DNA of 64,000 nucleotides, taken from Saturnia japonica. Its lineage: Eukaryota > Arthropoda > Insecta > Lepidoptera > Saturniidae. The notes below the pieces were generated by a model. The model was given only the letters and a program-made list of their open reading frames with translations. It ran no database searches and was not told where the DNA came from. Below are positions 42,880-54,060 of this stretch, piece by piece (the stretch's first letter is position 1; every line of letters starts with the position of its first letter). Location of the stretch: contig CM065321.1 in NCBI GenBank assembly GCA_033032175.1, positions 1,510,501 to 1,574,500 of the forward strand, given 5' to 3'. The position numbers were made by a program, and so were the translations under genes.

Positions 42880-45060
42880 ATAAAACTACAGAAAGGATTT
42901 TAGTTAATTGTACTATAAATTATAGAAAAATAATATAGTACGAAAAATACTATATTTTCATCGCTAATTCAACTGTCTTTTACTTATTTTATATTCTTTT
43001 GTTAAATTAAACAAAAAGGTAAATTATTATTGAAATTTATTTTCATTTTGTCAGTCATATTTTGCATCACATCGATCACAGAATCTTTTCATCTGAGTTT
43101 TGCATTTATTCAACAAAACTGTGGTTTTTGTTTTCAAATGTGTTCAGGCATTTAAAAGTTTTGGTGGAATAAAGAAACTTTCATACATGTACCCTGTAAA
43201 CATTACACTCTTTTTTGGGTAATTTTTCTTAACTTTCCTAAAAGTGCCATATTTTTTGTATTTTTTTTAAATATACTATTTTTCTTCCAAATAAAAGGTG
43301 GCAACCCTAATCTCGTTCGATCTAAATCAATAGGTTTTATTAGAATTCTACATCCCGTGGCCCAGAATACTGCCCCGTGGAATTGCTAAGCTGCAGCTTT
43401 TTTTCTTAATTTTCATCTCGTCTAACATTGTTTGTGAAGCTGCATAGCTAACTTCAGAGGTAGGTACCTACAAAGATTTGTGCAGTGTTGTATGTACCTA
43501 CATATAATATACGTACAGCACAGGTAGCTGAGTGCAAGTTTCGTTGAAAGATCTAGGTTAGAGTCTATCTGAGACGAAAGTGGAATTGTGCCAGCTTTGT
43601 TAGCGATATAACTAACTGTATTGCGTCTGGTTTACTTTGTGCATTGTTAATATTGTATCTGTATTTAAATTTTACTAAGAAATCTCTTTATCTTTATACC
43701 ATAAAGATTTTCAATAATCTTTCTTTTGTGGCTTGTTAGGACAAATGGATCCTGTGTCTATGGTGATCGGATAGTAAAATCTCTAAGCACATTACCAATG
43801 ACAATTAAAAAAAAAAGAAAAACATTTTCATAAATTTTTAAGAGTTTCCTTGTGTATCTTCGAAGTTAAAGGTTCAATGACAATTAAATTAAACTTGGGC
43901 CACCCTTGAGGTATTATCAAACATAAAAAGAATCATCGAAATCGGTTCCTAAACAGATAAGTTTTGGCAAACCTATACATTCGAATTTAGTAACCTCCCT
44001 CTATTTTTTTAAGACGGTTAAAAACCCATATCTTGTAAGATCGGCATACAAATTAGCCTTTAGGTACTATGCTTTGGTACCTACATTGCATTACGAATTT
44101 ACTATGGCTTCTTACTTCTTAGCGATTTCTTCTTGTAAAAACTTGAATTGTTGGTACGTGGGATTACCGAGTTATAAAATTTTAGTATTCCCAGCAGCCC
44201 AACAGTGGGTTACCATAAAATTTCATTCCGCAGACCTTGTATATAAATATTTATGCCTTTATCGTAACACACGAGCCTTGTGTTGAGTTTTATGAAATAA
44301 GTACCTACTTCAGAATCTTTATTGAAGCGTTTTGCCGAAACAATAAATACCGGTTTTATGCAGCAGTTGCAAGTCTGCGTTCAGCCGAGGTTTCACAATT
44401 CGTTTTCAGCACAGGGAAGGATTTTTAACTGAAGAACTTGTTTGTTAGTTCTGTCTCGCACATTCACTATCGGCTTTACCTAAGGACCTCCTGTTACAAA
44501 AGCAATAACCTTTTTTCTCGTTGGAATCATTGTACCTATACAGGGTTATTGGCAATTGGACAAATTCCCGTTAGGAGGTGATAGGGGTGACTATTTGCGA
44601 TAATTTTGACCCCCATATGCATTATGCAAAAATGAACCATTTTTAAGTTATCATGTATTTTAGATTTTTTCAAAATAAGTCAAAAATGCAGTATAAAATA
44701 TTTATCCAAAAAACTATCAATTTAAATCTCATTTTTTCTTCTGATTTATAAAAACGATGAAACACTGGTTATATAGCAATATTAAAACAACAATTTTTGG
44801 TCGACATTTAAAAATGCGAGACGAAAAACGACATTATATTATATTAATATCGGGATTTCTGTCCACTAAAATTCATAAAAACAAAAAAGACGTTATGAAA
44901 CTTGTCTTACATATTATTTTAAAAACAACCGTTTTCTTAGTTCTCCAACAATGCATAACAACTAGGAACTTATTTCAAAGAGACTGAAAAAAATGATCAC
45001 AAAGGAAGCAGGCGGAAATTCCTATGTTGGTATATTCATTAGAATTGTTTTTGTGGTTAT
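42880..45060. other. KATNAL2 intron 2, remaining part
   Basis: Mostly unassigned AT-rich DNA. 43440-43520 has TAGGTACCTAC words. 43835-44025 is repeat D (plus). The frames at 44074-44987 lack coding character. Confidence 0.5.
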
Positions 45061-45065
45061 TTTAG

Positions 45066-45242
45066 GACTATTGCAGCTACTATCTGATGAGGTTCAATAA
45101 ACAGCCCCAGTTTTGCCGCAAGGTGGAGGAACGGCAGCCACCTCGTCGTCCGCAGACGAGGACCGTCAGGCCGGAGAGGGTGATTTGCGAGAAAGAGTCC
45201 ATCGATTTACCTTCTACGTTCACCGTGACCAAGTTATTTAAT
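45066..45242 (+). CDS. KATNAL2: KATNAL2 exon 3 (post-LisH linker)
   Basis: Residues 72-130. Acceptor TTTTAG|GAC, donor AAT|GTAAAG, phase 0 at both ends. DYCSYYLMRFNKQPQF continues the LisH-associated helix (compare ESYYFVKFQKYPK in the human protein, from memory). A basic, Arg/Pro-rich linker follows (ERQPPRRPQTRTVRPER), typical of the disordered, positively charged microtubule-contacting linker in katanin-like proteins. Confidence 0.85.
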
Positions 45243-45296
45243 GTAAAGTATTTTTTTTTTATTAACTTGTAGGATTTGACTTTTTTGTATATTTTT

Positions 45297-45480
45297 GAAG
45301 TGAAACTACTTTGCGCGCAAGATTATAAAATTTTTACGGATGCAACGTGTCACGAAGACGCGTCACGTGTATGTGAAACGTTTTGAGAGAGAGAGGGAGA
45401 GAGCGATTGAGAGAGAGTGAGAAAAAGCAAACGCAGCATGAAGCACGTAGCCATGGAGACAATGTGTTAACAGTAAGTTA
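45297..45480. repeat. Unpaired copy of a TIR-like motif and a GA-rich microsatellite
   Basis: GAAGTGAAACTACTTTGC at 45297-45314 is a variant of the terminus at 45574. 45385-45425 is (GA)n-rich. ACGCGTCACGTG lies between them. Confidence 0.55.
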
Positions 45481-45573
45481 AATTTATAAATAAACTTTTT
45501 GTGATAAAATTGTAAATCGTCCTATACTAAGCAGTTGTTCACAGCAAGTTATTTTTTTTTAATATACATTTTT

Positions 45574-46655
45574 GAAGTGAAACTTCTTTATCGGGGTTGG
45601 AAAAAAATTTAGTGTAACATTTTTTCGTTACGCGTCACATTTTTCCGTTACGCGCCAACTTTTTCTTATCCCTACCACGCGTGATTCGAAGTATACTTTC
45701 TCCAGCGGAGTAGGGATTGGTAAATGTCTCCAATGTATTTGGGGCCGTTTTGAGTAGTTACAATTTTGAAATCCAGGTGGCGATTGCATCGACTTCCATA
45801 GGAGCCCATGACCCCCTTTGAGTAGTGATGACTGTGACCACTAGGTGGTGTCGTGCAATTGCCATTTACCAATAGCATATCGTTTTAACGGACTTACTCC
45901 TACCACTATACTTGACCGTTTTTCTATTGCACGCTTATTTATTCCCAACGCTCTATAGTGACGTGATAAATATATATATATATGTTATATTGAAGTGATC
46001 AGCAAAATCAAAGGGTTTATTTTAATTCTAATTCCAGTGAATTTCTAAAAAAAAAAAGTAATTACATCTCTTTTTCTAATACTTAGGTGTAATTATGGTA
46101 TTTATTTTTCCACGTTATTTAAAATTAACCTCAGTTTTTGATTGTATTTTTCAATACACTAACACGTGGGTGTAATTATGGTATCAATTTTTTCTAATAC
46201 TTGAATGTTTATTGTGGTATTTATTTTTCTAAAATATTCAAAGTCAAACTTAATTTTTGATTGCATTTTTCAAAACACCAACACGTGGGCGTGATCCTGT
46301 TATTTATTTTTAACGAGATCCGGCACTACAATTGATGGAGTTTTCGCTCGGTTACTAAATTTTGTGGAATGTAAACAATATATTTCGTATTTCAGTTACC
46401 ATAAGCCATTAATAACACAAATATATAATAACGACATCAATGATAGTAATAATTCTATTACAATTAATGAAATTCAATAATAATCTTTGTAGTAATAAGC
46501 TAAAATGAAATAATTGTAGAATTTGTATTTATGTCTATGATAATAAAAGCCTTTTATTAAACTTTATCTAATTCAATTTTATTTAACCAATTTCTGTAAA
46601 GTTGCATATAGTAAATTATTTTTTGAAAAATAACGTCATAAAGAAGTTTCACTTC
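45574..46655. mobile_element. TIR-flanked segment (1.08 kb) with perfect 18-bp inverted ends
   Basis: GAAGTGAAACTTCTTTAT at 45574-45591 has an exact inverted copy at 46638-46655. The interior has GTTACGCGTCACATTTTTCC near the left end and a 118-bp tandem duplication. There is no coding frame. The motif GAAGTGAAACTTC is itself partly palindromic. Confidence 0.65.
46078..46305 (+). repeat. Two diverged tandem units of about 118 bp
   Basis: Unit 1 starts AATACTTAGGTG at 46078 and unit 2 AATACTTGAATG at 46196. Both run through GGTATTTATTTTTC, TTTTTGATTG and CAACACGTGGG-like blocks. Confidence 0.7.
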
Positions 46656-47064
46656 TTAAGAGTGTACGCTAGTACACGCACACATTTTTTAAAATGTTAA
46701 TTCGTTTGAAGGTTAGGAAGTTTTAATATTTAAAAATAACATGTGGCATTTTAATTTGTCGCTCGTTATTTAAGAATTTAATATACTTAATATTTCAATG
46801 ACAATTAAATTCATTAAATTCATAACATATCTTTCTTTTTCCCTTCCTCTAAGTCTCGGAAATCTAAAGCTTTAGATTAGAATAAATATTTACGAGATTT
46901 AGAAATTAGTTTGCTAATGAAATTTTACTTCTGACCTGTGTACTTACTTTGTACGCACTTTTACGCGGCATTATTCGACAACTAAATAAAAATAACTGAT
47001 TATGTTAGTAATCGAATTTATTTAAAACTTTACAATTTTTAAACATAAACCTGCACCTACGTCT

Positions 47065-47572
47065 AACTGACTACACTGTTAGCCTTAGGGGCCCTATCCT
47101 AAAACAGAGCCGCAGCGGCTTTCATAGCTTCACCGGACTTGGGGGCGAGCGCTTAGGGCACTCAGCCGCGAAAGTTTGTTGTTGACGACCCGCACGAGGG
47201 TGCCAGAGTGGCCGAACCTCGGCTCGGGCGGTCGTCGCGAATGCGAAAAAGTCGCGATCTAACTAATTCCCTACTCCTATGAGAATTCGAGCTAACTAAT
47301 ATATACTCATATGCACGTTCCCCTCCTCCTGGGGGGAAGGAGTGGACCATGCGTATGTGTATTTGATAATCGGAATGGTTTTTCTACACTACTAGCGCAA
47401 AAAAAGAAAAAAAAAGGTCCCTTACAGAACCTATGTACCTGTGTGGTGTGCACGTGTGTGTGTTCATACGTGTGTAATGTTGTGTGTGGGTAACTAAGTG
47501 TTGCACGTATAGTGTCACTTTGTATCGCGCGGGCGGCTGCCTGACCCAAGGGCTTCACATCGAGGAACGGAC
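47065..47572 (-). other. 3'UTR of the jockey-like LINE
   Basis: About 500 bp between the ORF2 stop and the conserved 3' end. It contains a short A-rich tract (minus-strand T-run) near 47400 and GTGTG-rich DNA. The terminal 100 bases, ending AACAGTGTAGTCAGTT on the minus strand, define the family. Confidence 0.75.
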
Positions 47573-50476
47573 CTAGGCTTGGGTTGCCGCTAGAGAGGGT
47601 GGACGTGACGGGTGTGCGGGAGCGAAGTTGACCGCCCGTCCTCTGCGGAGAGAACGGTGGTTACGCGGGCGTGGGCGGTGGCACGCTCTGTTTGGAGAGA
47701 CGGTGTCGGCGTAGAACGCGTTAGCTTTTTCGGTTTGGTCGGGCGGGTCAGTGAATATATTACGCGGCCGGCGTTTTCTCCGGCAGGCGTTGGGGTTGGG
47801 AACATAAGAAGCTGCCGCTTTTATTAAGGGATTCGCGTGGTTCGACGCGGTGTCGAAATACGAACGAGAAAGGTGTTTGGCATATGCATGTATCGAAGGA
47901 AGGTCCATATCTCTATGGAGATCCTCCATACGAACAAACCAGGGGGCACCGGTAAGGCGGTGAAGAAACTTATTCTGGATGGCTTGTAAGCGTTCCCAGT
48001 TATAACTTGACATATGTGCGAACGCAACGCAGCTATATGTCATGATCGGACGGATACACATCTTGTAGAGCGTAAGCTTGTGTCTCGTGGACATTTTGCT
48101 TGCGGCACATAACAGGGGATGCAATCGGGCGAGGGTCCAGGAGGCCCTTTTCCTAACCAGATTGATGTGGCGTATAAAGGAGAGTCTACTGTCTAGGGTT
48201 ACACCTAGATATTTGGTCGCCTTTTCCCAGGGGATCGGATTACCGAAGAGTTCAAGGGGATTGTCCTTGAGTTTTTGCGGTATCTGTGTGGCGGTTTGGT
48301 CGAAGAGCACCGCTGCGCTCTTCGTGGGGTTTATGGCTATTCGCCAGTCGTTAAACCACTTCCCAAGAGTGGTCACGGCTCTTTGGATTCTACATTTGAG
48401 GTTTCTCGTTTGCCTTTGAGAGGAGTATATGACTGTATCGTCAGCGTATAGGCCTACTTCAACTTTCTCTTGAAGTTTTGGTAGGTCACTGACGTACAGA
48501 TTGAAGAGGCTAGGTGCCAGGATGGAACCTTGGGGGACGCCTGAGCGTATGGGATGGGGTGTGGATAGTTGACCTTCCACTCTGTAGCGAAAGGTGCGGT
48601 CTTTGAGGTAGTCGCGGATGATTTTAACTAATCTATCGGGGACTTCGCGGGAGTACAGCTAGTAGACTAATCCTTCGTGCCAGACCTTATCAAAGGCCTT
48701 GGCTACGTCGAAAAAGACTGCCAGTGTGCGACGGGGTATAGATAACTCGGAAAAGTTAAACAAAATGTGCTCCGGGAGGCGGTGCACTTGATGAGTGCAA
48801 GAATGTCTAGCACGAAAACCGAATTGCTCAGGCGGGTGGAGGTTTTTCTCCTCTATTACGGATTTGAGACGGTTCAGAAGGATCCGCTCATAGATTTTAC
48901 CTAGGGTATTTAGGAGACTGATAGGGCGGTAGCTGTCGGGAAGCGACGTGCTCTTGCCGGGCTTGTGAATACCTATGACAATGGCCGTTTTCCAGACGGC
49001 TGGAAAATGGCAGTTAGCTATGGCTACATTGAATATGCAGACCAATAGAGCTATGAGGTGATCGGGAAGAAGTTTGAGTACTTCGTTCCTGATACCGTCG
49101 GGACCTGGTGACTTTCTGAGCTTAAGGCTTTTGAGAATGGCAGAGATTTCCTCAGAAGTGACTGGGGACAGGGATTCTGATGCCGGGAGCTTATTCAGCT
49201 CCTCCACGCGGGCTTCGATGTCTCTGACTCGGTCGGTGTTCTTGACGCTGTTCGGGGAGCACTGGCTCTCCAAACAAGCGGCAAGGCACTCCGCCTTGTT
49301 GATGGTATCGAAAGCGGGTGTAGTGCCGGGACCCCTTTCGAGGGGGGGCATGCGAGGTTGGGTGTCTATTTTAAGGGCGTGGGCTACTTTCCAATAAGTC
49401 AGATGTGACGGCCTTAGCCCTTCGACTAAGGTGTCCCATCTGTGACTTTTGAGCTCGGTTATACGGGCTTTAACCGCTCTCTGAAGTGCGCGTAATCGTG
49501 CGCGGTTTGCATCGGTCGGATAAGAGTCATGCGCACGAGTCGTAGCGTTCTTCTCCGTCATCAAGGCTCGCACGTCGGCAGGGAGTACAAAGCGGCGATC
49601 GTTCGGCGCTTCGACCTCTCTCGAGGCCTCTCCGATGCCGACTTGGAGGTGGTCAACTAGGGAGTCGATCGCGAGATCTACGTGCGCAACTGACTCTAAT
49701 ACGTCCGGGACCCTAACGAGACTGGGCGAGGACTGCCTATCCGCGAGGTAGTGTTTTAATTTTGCATAGTCAACCGTTGTGACTGTAGGAGGGCTGGAGT
49801 CATCTAGTTGTCCTAGCTGTAGGATGACCGGGCGATGGTCGGAGTCGAGTTCGTGTACGACCCGAATGAGTCGTACCTGAAGCGCGATATTTTTCAGGAG
49901 GGCTATGTCAAGCACTGTCGGTGTACAGTGATCTTGAAAGTGGGTGGGAGTGGGAGGCGCTATGACGTCAAAGTTTAACTCGTCCGACAACCCTTCGAGA
50001 ATAACCCCATTGCTGGTGTCTCTCCAATTGTTGAAGGACGTGTGTCCACTGTTGAGGTTACCTGCGATAATGACCGATGTGCCGAGCGAGAGTAGCTTCT
50101 CTAGGTCAGACCTGAGAGGTACTTTCGTCGGTGAGAGGTACACGGATACGATCGTTATGGACGGATGATCGGTCATTCCTAGTCTACACACGGATACTTC
50201 CATATTGGTAAGTATCGGAGGATCTATCGGCATGCAATACAACAAGCGCTTGTAGTAAATGAGAGTGCCGCCCCCTCGGCCGTCGCGGTCATTTCTAACG
50301 ATGTTATAGTTTGCGATACTCGGATTGCGTTTACCACGGTTTAAGAGCGTTTCCTGTACTAAGAGAACGTCTATTTGGTGATCTTTAAGATAAGTCGCGA
50401 CGAGATCACGCTGCGGATATAAGTTCCGCGCATTAAAAAAGGAGATGTTTAAACCTCTCGGCTTGAGTTTAGCCAT
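47573..50476 (-). pseudogene. LINE ORF2: endonuclease-reverse transcriptase, one nonsense codon
   Basis: The frame spans 967 codons before its terminal stop and is broken only by a TAG at codon 606 (48661-48659). Both halves are in the same frame, with no shift. The N-terminal apurinic-like endonuclease shows N15, E42 (QET), the GGG loop at 68-70 and the DSDH box (211-214), but the usual GDxN motif reads GNLN (139-142), so the conserved Asp is replaced. The RT domain follows: WKTAIVIGIHKPGK, DSYRPISLLNTLGK, FFDVAKAFDKVWHEGL just before the stop, then SGVPQGSILAPSLFNLY and YADD at 677-680. It cannot make a full-length enzyme as it stands. The first ATG overlaps the ORF1 stop. Confidence 0.92.
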
Positions 50477-51266
50477 TGAGAGGCCTGAGGTTGGCGGCTT
50501 CGCGATCGAGACGCTGTAACGTCTCTACGAGCCGGGGAAAGGCAGCTATGGTTTCGACGAAACCGTACTGCTCCATATGGGCCTTGTATGCGAGGATCTC
50601 GCGTATCTCATGCTCACGAGTGAGCGATAACATGAGGTCATCCATTGTGGTGGCGCGGGACGCTGGAGCGCGGGGTGCTGGAGCGCGGGGCGCTGGAGCG
50701 CGGGGCGCGGGGATGTCCATAGCCATGAGGGGCTGCGGTTTGGGGGCCCATGCGTTCTGAGTCGAACGCACGGGTTTGGGCTGCACCTGGGGTGCGGGGG
50801 GGCCTACATTCGCCTGAGTGCGGCGGGGGGCAGGGAGGGACGGAAAGACCTCTGGATTGAGCAGAGGTTGCTGCGCCCGGGACCCTGAGGCGGGGGGTGC
50901 CCGCTGAGGGGCAGCCTGCCCAGGGCGGCGGGGGTGCCTGGTGTGCGGGGCCTTGGGGCATCCGCGATAGTTCGCAGGATGTCCCTCCTCCCTGCATAGT
51001 ACGCAGCTCGGGGGGGTGTTAGAGTCACGCTGACGCGTGCACTCCCTGGTTGGGTGGTCTTCGAGGCACTTAACGCACCTCGGACGAAGGAAGCAGTTGC
51101 GGGCGGAGTGTCCGTACAACTGGCAGTTGTGGCATTGGGAGGGCTTCGAATTTTTGTATGGAGGCTCTACGGTTATTCCGGAGAGCTCGCATACAATTTC
51201 TAGATTAAACTTAACGAACATGAAGCCATGGCTTATATACAGTAACAGTGCAAAGAAAAAGGGCAA
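50469..51266 (-). CDS. LINE ORF1 (gag-like, zinc knuckles), 5'-truncated
   Basis: Three CCHC-type knuckles: C45-x2-C-x4-H-x4-C58, C64-x2-C-x3-H-x4-C76 and C88-x2-C-x4-H-x5-C103. A Pro/Arg/Ala-rich stretch with repeated APRAP units (roughly residues 190-210) and a short C-terminal helical region follow. Jockey-clade ORF1 proteins package the RNA. The ORF1 stop TAA lies within ATGGCTAA, overlapping the ORF2 ATG by 8 bases, consistent with termination-reinitiation. The first 15-20 residues (hydrophobic, F/L-rich) probably come from flanking DNA, because the upstream gag half is missing. Confidence 0.85.
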   Translation of the reverse strand: MPFFFALLLYISHGFMFVKFNLEIVCELSGITVEPPYKNSKPSQCHNCQLYGHSARNCFLRPRCVKCLEDHPTRECTRQRDSNTPPSCVLCREEGHPANYRGCPKAPHTRHPRRPGQAAPQRAPPASGSRAQQPLLNPEVFPSLPAPRRTQANVGPPAPQVQPKPVRSTQNAWAPKPQPLMAMDIPAPRAPAPRAPAPRAPASRATTMDDLMLSLTREHEIREILAYKAHMEQYGFVETIAAFPRLVETLQRLDREAANLRPLNG

Positions 51267-51925
51267 TAAGTTACAAACTTTATGGCTTCAACTCAAAAAT
51301 AGTACAAGACCCAAAAGCAATAATTTATGCACTTAATATATCTACTTAGTACCTATGTCAATCAACACATTATATTGGTTGAACAGAAATCGTCTAACTG
51401 TACCGTGAACAAGAGCAATAACTTATACATTTAATATCGCAGTTTAGGTGTTAGTTGTTATAGGTTATCAGTACAAGTACGCTTTGAGTATAATTACTGC
51501 AGTTTTTTAAATGTCAACACCTAATATCGTGTAACAGCACGCACTTTTTTTTGGATAGATTTTTGGACTTGAATTGTATGTACCTATTCCTTTCGATGAT
51601 TTCCTACGAAATGTATGGTTTTTTTTGCGATTTCTGATATTTCTACTAATTCTAGTACTCGAACCTTAGAAGGTCCGATAGTTTGTTAATCCTTATAAAA
51701 GGCAGGTTTTGTTATAGGTATCGTATATACTTTCATATGCATTTAGTAAAAGGCTGTTATTTTGACATTACAAACAGACACTTCAATTTTATCAATTGTA
51801 TAGAAGAAGATATCAATGTAATTCTTCATGGATAGAGTTTCGTAAATTATATGCAAACGCCTTCATTTCAGAAAGAGAGACATAGACCCCACTATTTCCC
51901 CCTGAAGTAACAAGCGTATTGTATT
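51231..51925. other. KATNAL2 intron 3, 3' part
   Basis: AT-rich. 51715-51806 is a 3' fragment of repeat A (GTAAAAGGCTGTTATTTTGA, CAGACACTTCAATTTTAT). No other feature. Confidence 0.55.
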
Positions 51926-51929
51926 TTAG

Positions 51930-52144
51930 GATGACAAAACAGGTGATACTCTGGAAAAATCAATTCCCGCTATCGAAAGAAAACCCCTTGCGGGATTCCT
52001 CGTGAACGCTTCACCAGACAAGAAGCAAATCGCGGAACTATTGTACCAAGATATCATAAGGTCTTCGGGAGGTTCCTGGGACGAAGTGAAGGGCTTATCT
52101 GCGGCTAAGAGTCTCCTAATGGAATCTGTTGTTTATCCTATCAG
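51930..52144 (+). CDS. KATNAL2: KATNAL2 exon 4 (pre-AAA region)
   Basis: Residues 131-202 (the last codon is split). Acceptor GTATTTTAG|GAT, donor ATCAG|GTAAGA, ending in phase 2. It covers ERKPLAGFLV, the helix ASPDKKQIAELLYQDIIRSS, and SWDEVKGLSAAKSLLMESVV followed by YPIR. This last segment is the W-x-D/E-V-x-GL-x-x-AK-x-x-L-x-E-x-V-x-x-P element that opens the AAA domain in katanin/fidgetin/spastin (meiotic-clade) ATPases. Confidence 0.9.
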
Positions 52145-52989
52145 GTAAGACATTGACGCACATGGAAGCACATCTGGTTTTTTATGTCGGGTTTCGGGTT
52201 TCAAGTCAGATTGGAATCTTAACATTTCACTGGCACTTGCAAGTTGCAACAGCCTTAGAAGTGTTTACACGATATAAAAGAGCTCTTGTGTATGTTCTAA
52301 TAAATCAATTAGTTTACCATTTCTTTTATTTGAACTTTTTTAACCGACTTTACAAAATGGACCTTCAGCCATAACTTCTTTGTTTATGAACCGATTTAGA
52401 TGTATCTTTTTTGTTGGAAAACGTATACCTCAAGGGTGGTAACATTTTAATTTCATTGGTATTGGACTTTCGACTTCGGATAATACAGGGGAATTTCTGA
52501 AAATCATTGAAGTTGAGTTTCTTTTCTGTTAATTTTATCTGCACGTTGAGGAAGCGCTTGTATGCATACGTCATGCGTCATTAGTACTTAATAACTAAAA
52601 AATTGGCTAACTGATCAATTAACTAACTTACATCCAACCCAAGAAAATAATCCTGTAGAATTAGGGTAGTTACACGTGACTATGTTCAAACATTCATTTT
52701 ATTTTATATTACTATACTATATATTAACAGCTATGTGCCCGAAAAAATTTCGCATCGGCAACAACAAATCATCAAATTTTTAAGTAGTACTCAGAAATCT
52801 ATTGTAAATCATTTATGAAAAAATTTGTTTGTTAGTTCCGCGTGGAACTAATTAAAAGCTGTTATACATACGTCTTTCTGCAACAAACTAGCAAATAAAG
52901 TTTAAGATAAATAATTAACGATGGATTTCTGCAAAGTAACACCTTCGTCAATCAAATACTTTAGAAAAGGCATCCTTTTTTATGCTTAG
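52145..52989. other. KATNAL2 intron 4
   Basis: 845 bp. 52335-52540 is repeat D on the minus strand (CAGCCATAACTTCTTTGTTT, ACCTCAAGGGTGG). No coding features. Confidence 0.6.
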
Positions 52990-53173
52990 ATATCCTGAAG
53001 TGTTTACCGGGTTGCTGGAGCCATGGCGAGGAGTGTTACTCCATGGTCCACCAGGCACGGGGAAGACGCTGCTGGCGCGAGCCGTTGCCGCCGAGACCAG
53101 CTGCACGTTTTTCAATATATCCTGCAGCACTCTAGTCACTAAATGGAGAGGGGACTCCGAGAAGATTGTCAAA
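52990..53173 (+). CDS. KATNAL2: KATNAL2 exon 5 (Walker A)
   Basis: Residues 202/203-263. Acceptor TATGCTTAG|A completes an Arg codon with exon 4; donor AAA|GTATCG, phase 0. It contains the P-loop GPPGTGKT (221-228), which binds ATP phosphates, and [12 protein letters not shown], the pore-loop 1/2 region that grips the substrate tail (aromatic W in place of the usual W/F of katanins). Confidence 0.93.
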
Positions 53174-53202
53174 GTATCGCTTTTCATATTTACTCACTAG
53201 CT

Positions 53203-53695
53203 GCCCGCGTTAATTTTGCTCCCCCGCTCCCAGCTGTTTTAAAGACAAAAATGCTTATTGTGTGTGTTCCTTAGATTATAGACGTATACTCTCCGTGACT
53301 TATTTGTAGGTCTTTTTAATGCCTACAATCATGTAGTACATTAGTTTGCTATATATACCTCTTATGGTTTACTCAGTGTAAGCCATTTAAACGCTCGAAT
53401 TGATTCATCGTGACCAGTTTTCTTTTATTTGTGCGGAACCCTAACTCTTTTTCTAAAATAAAAGTACCTAGCCTACGTTACTACCTATATCATCAGCTAT
53501 CTATCAGTGAAAAAGTCCCGTCAAAATCGGTCCAACCGTTTTGGAGATTACCCGGAACAAATAGACAGACAGACAAAATTTTTACAAATTGATGTTTTGT
53601 TATATGTATCGTAACTTTCATAAGCATTTAGTAAAAAAAAACTGTTATTTTGACATAACAAACAGACACTTCAATTTTATTAATTGTATAGATTA
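53203..53695 (+). repeat. Dispersed repeat A, copy 8
   Basis: Starts ACTAGCTGCCCGCGTTAATT 30 bases after the exon 5 donor, contains TTTACTCAGTGTAAGCC and CAAAATCGGTCCAACCGTTT, and ends AGACACTTCAATTTTATTAA. Confidence 0.75.
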
Positions 53696-53863
53696 TTTAT
53701 GTTTCATTGTTATGAAAAGGAACGTCTTTAGCATATTATGGTGCGTCTTGGTTTGAACCATCATCGCTTTAAAGTTATTATTGCTTGATATTTCATTGGC
53801 AAATTCTTAGAAATGAATTTTATAAAAAAATACCCTATAACCGACATATTTGGTGTTTTAAAG

Positions 53864-54060
53864 GTGCTGTTTGACTTGGCGTCGTATTATTCTCCATCGA
53901 TTATCTTCATTGACGAAATAGAAACCCTGGCCTCGGATCGGTCAGCGCCCGGAGAGCATGAGGCCTCTCGTCGCCTGAAGACACAACTACTTACTGAACT
54001 GGACGGTGTTCGACAACAGGAGGGAATTGTTTTCATGTTGGCGAACTCTAACATGCCTTG
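53864..54060 (+). CDS. KATNAL2: KATNAL2 exon 6 (Walker B)
   Basis: Residues 264-328 plus two bases of W329. The acceptor GTTTTAAAG is weak in pyrimidines; the donor is TG|GTGAGG, phase 2. SIIFIDEIE carries Walker B (D280, E281, catalytic glutamate). SRRLKTQLLTELDGV is the helix preceding sensor 1, and ANSNMPW holds the sensor-1 Asn. Confidence 0.92.

Larger units (their letters stand above)
47065..51230 (-). mobile_element. Near-complete jockey-like LINE in KATNAL2 intron 3
   Basis: Minus strand, about 4.2 kb: a partial gag-like ORF1 with three zinc knuckles, an ORF2 with endonuclease and RT, an 8-base ORF1/ORF2 overlap, and a roughly 500-bp 3'UTR. Its last 100 bases match the two truncated tails at 4.7 and 40.1 kb. 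No poly(A) remains at 47065 and no target duplication is visible, so the 3' junction has been eroded. It runs antisense to KATNAL2. Confidence 0.9.

Noticed and set aside
44757..44987. 76-codon lysine-rich frame in KATNAL2 intron 2
   Set aside because: A-rich composition, no splice signals, no known family.
47307..47558. Frames in the LINE 3'UTR on both strands
   Set aside because: Low-complexity GT/AC-rich DNA between the ORF2 stop and the conserved 3' end.
53813..53863. In-frame extension upstream of KATNAL2 exon 6
   Set aside because: It lies before the AAAG acceptor; the conserved V-L-F start of the exon follows directly from exon 5.
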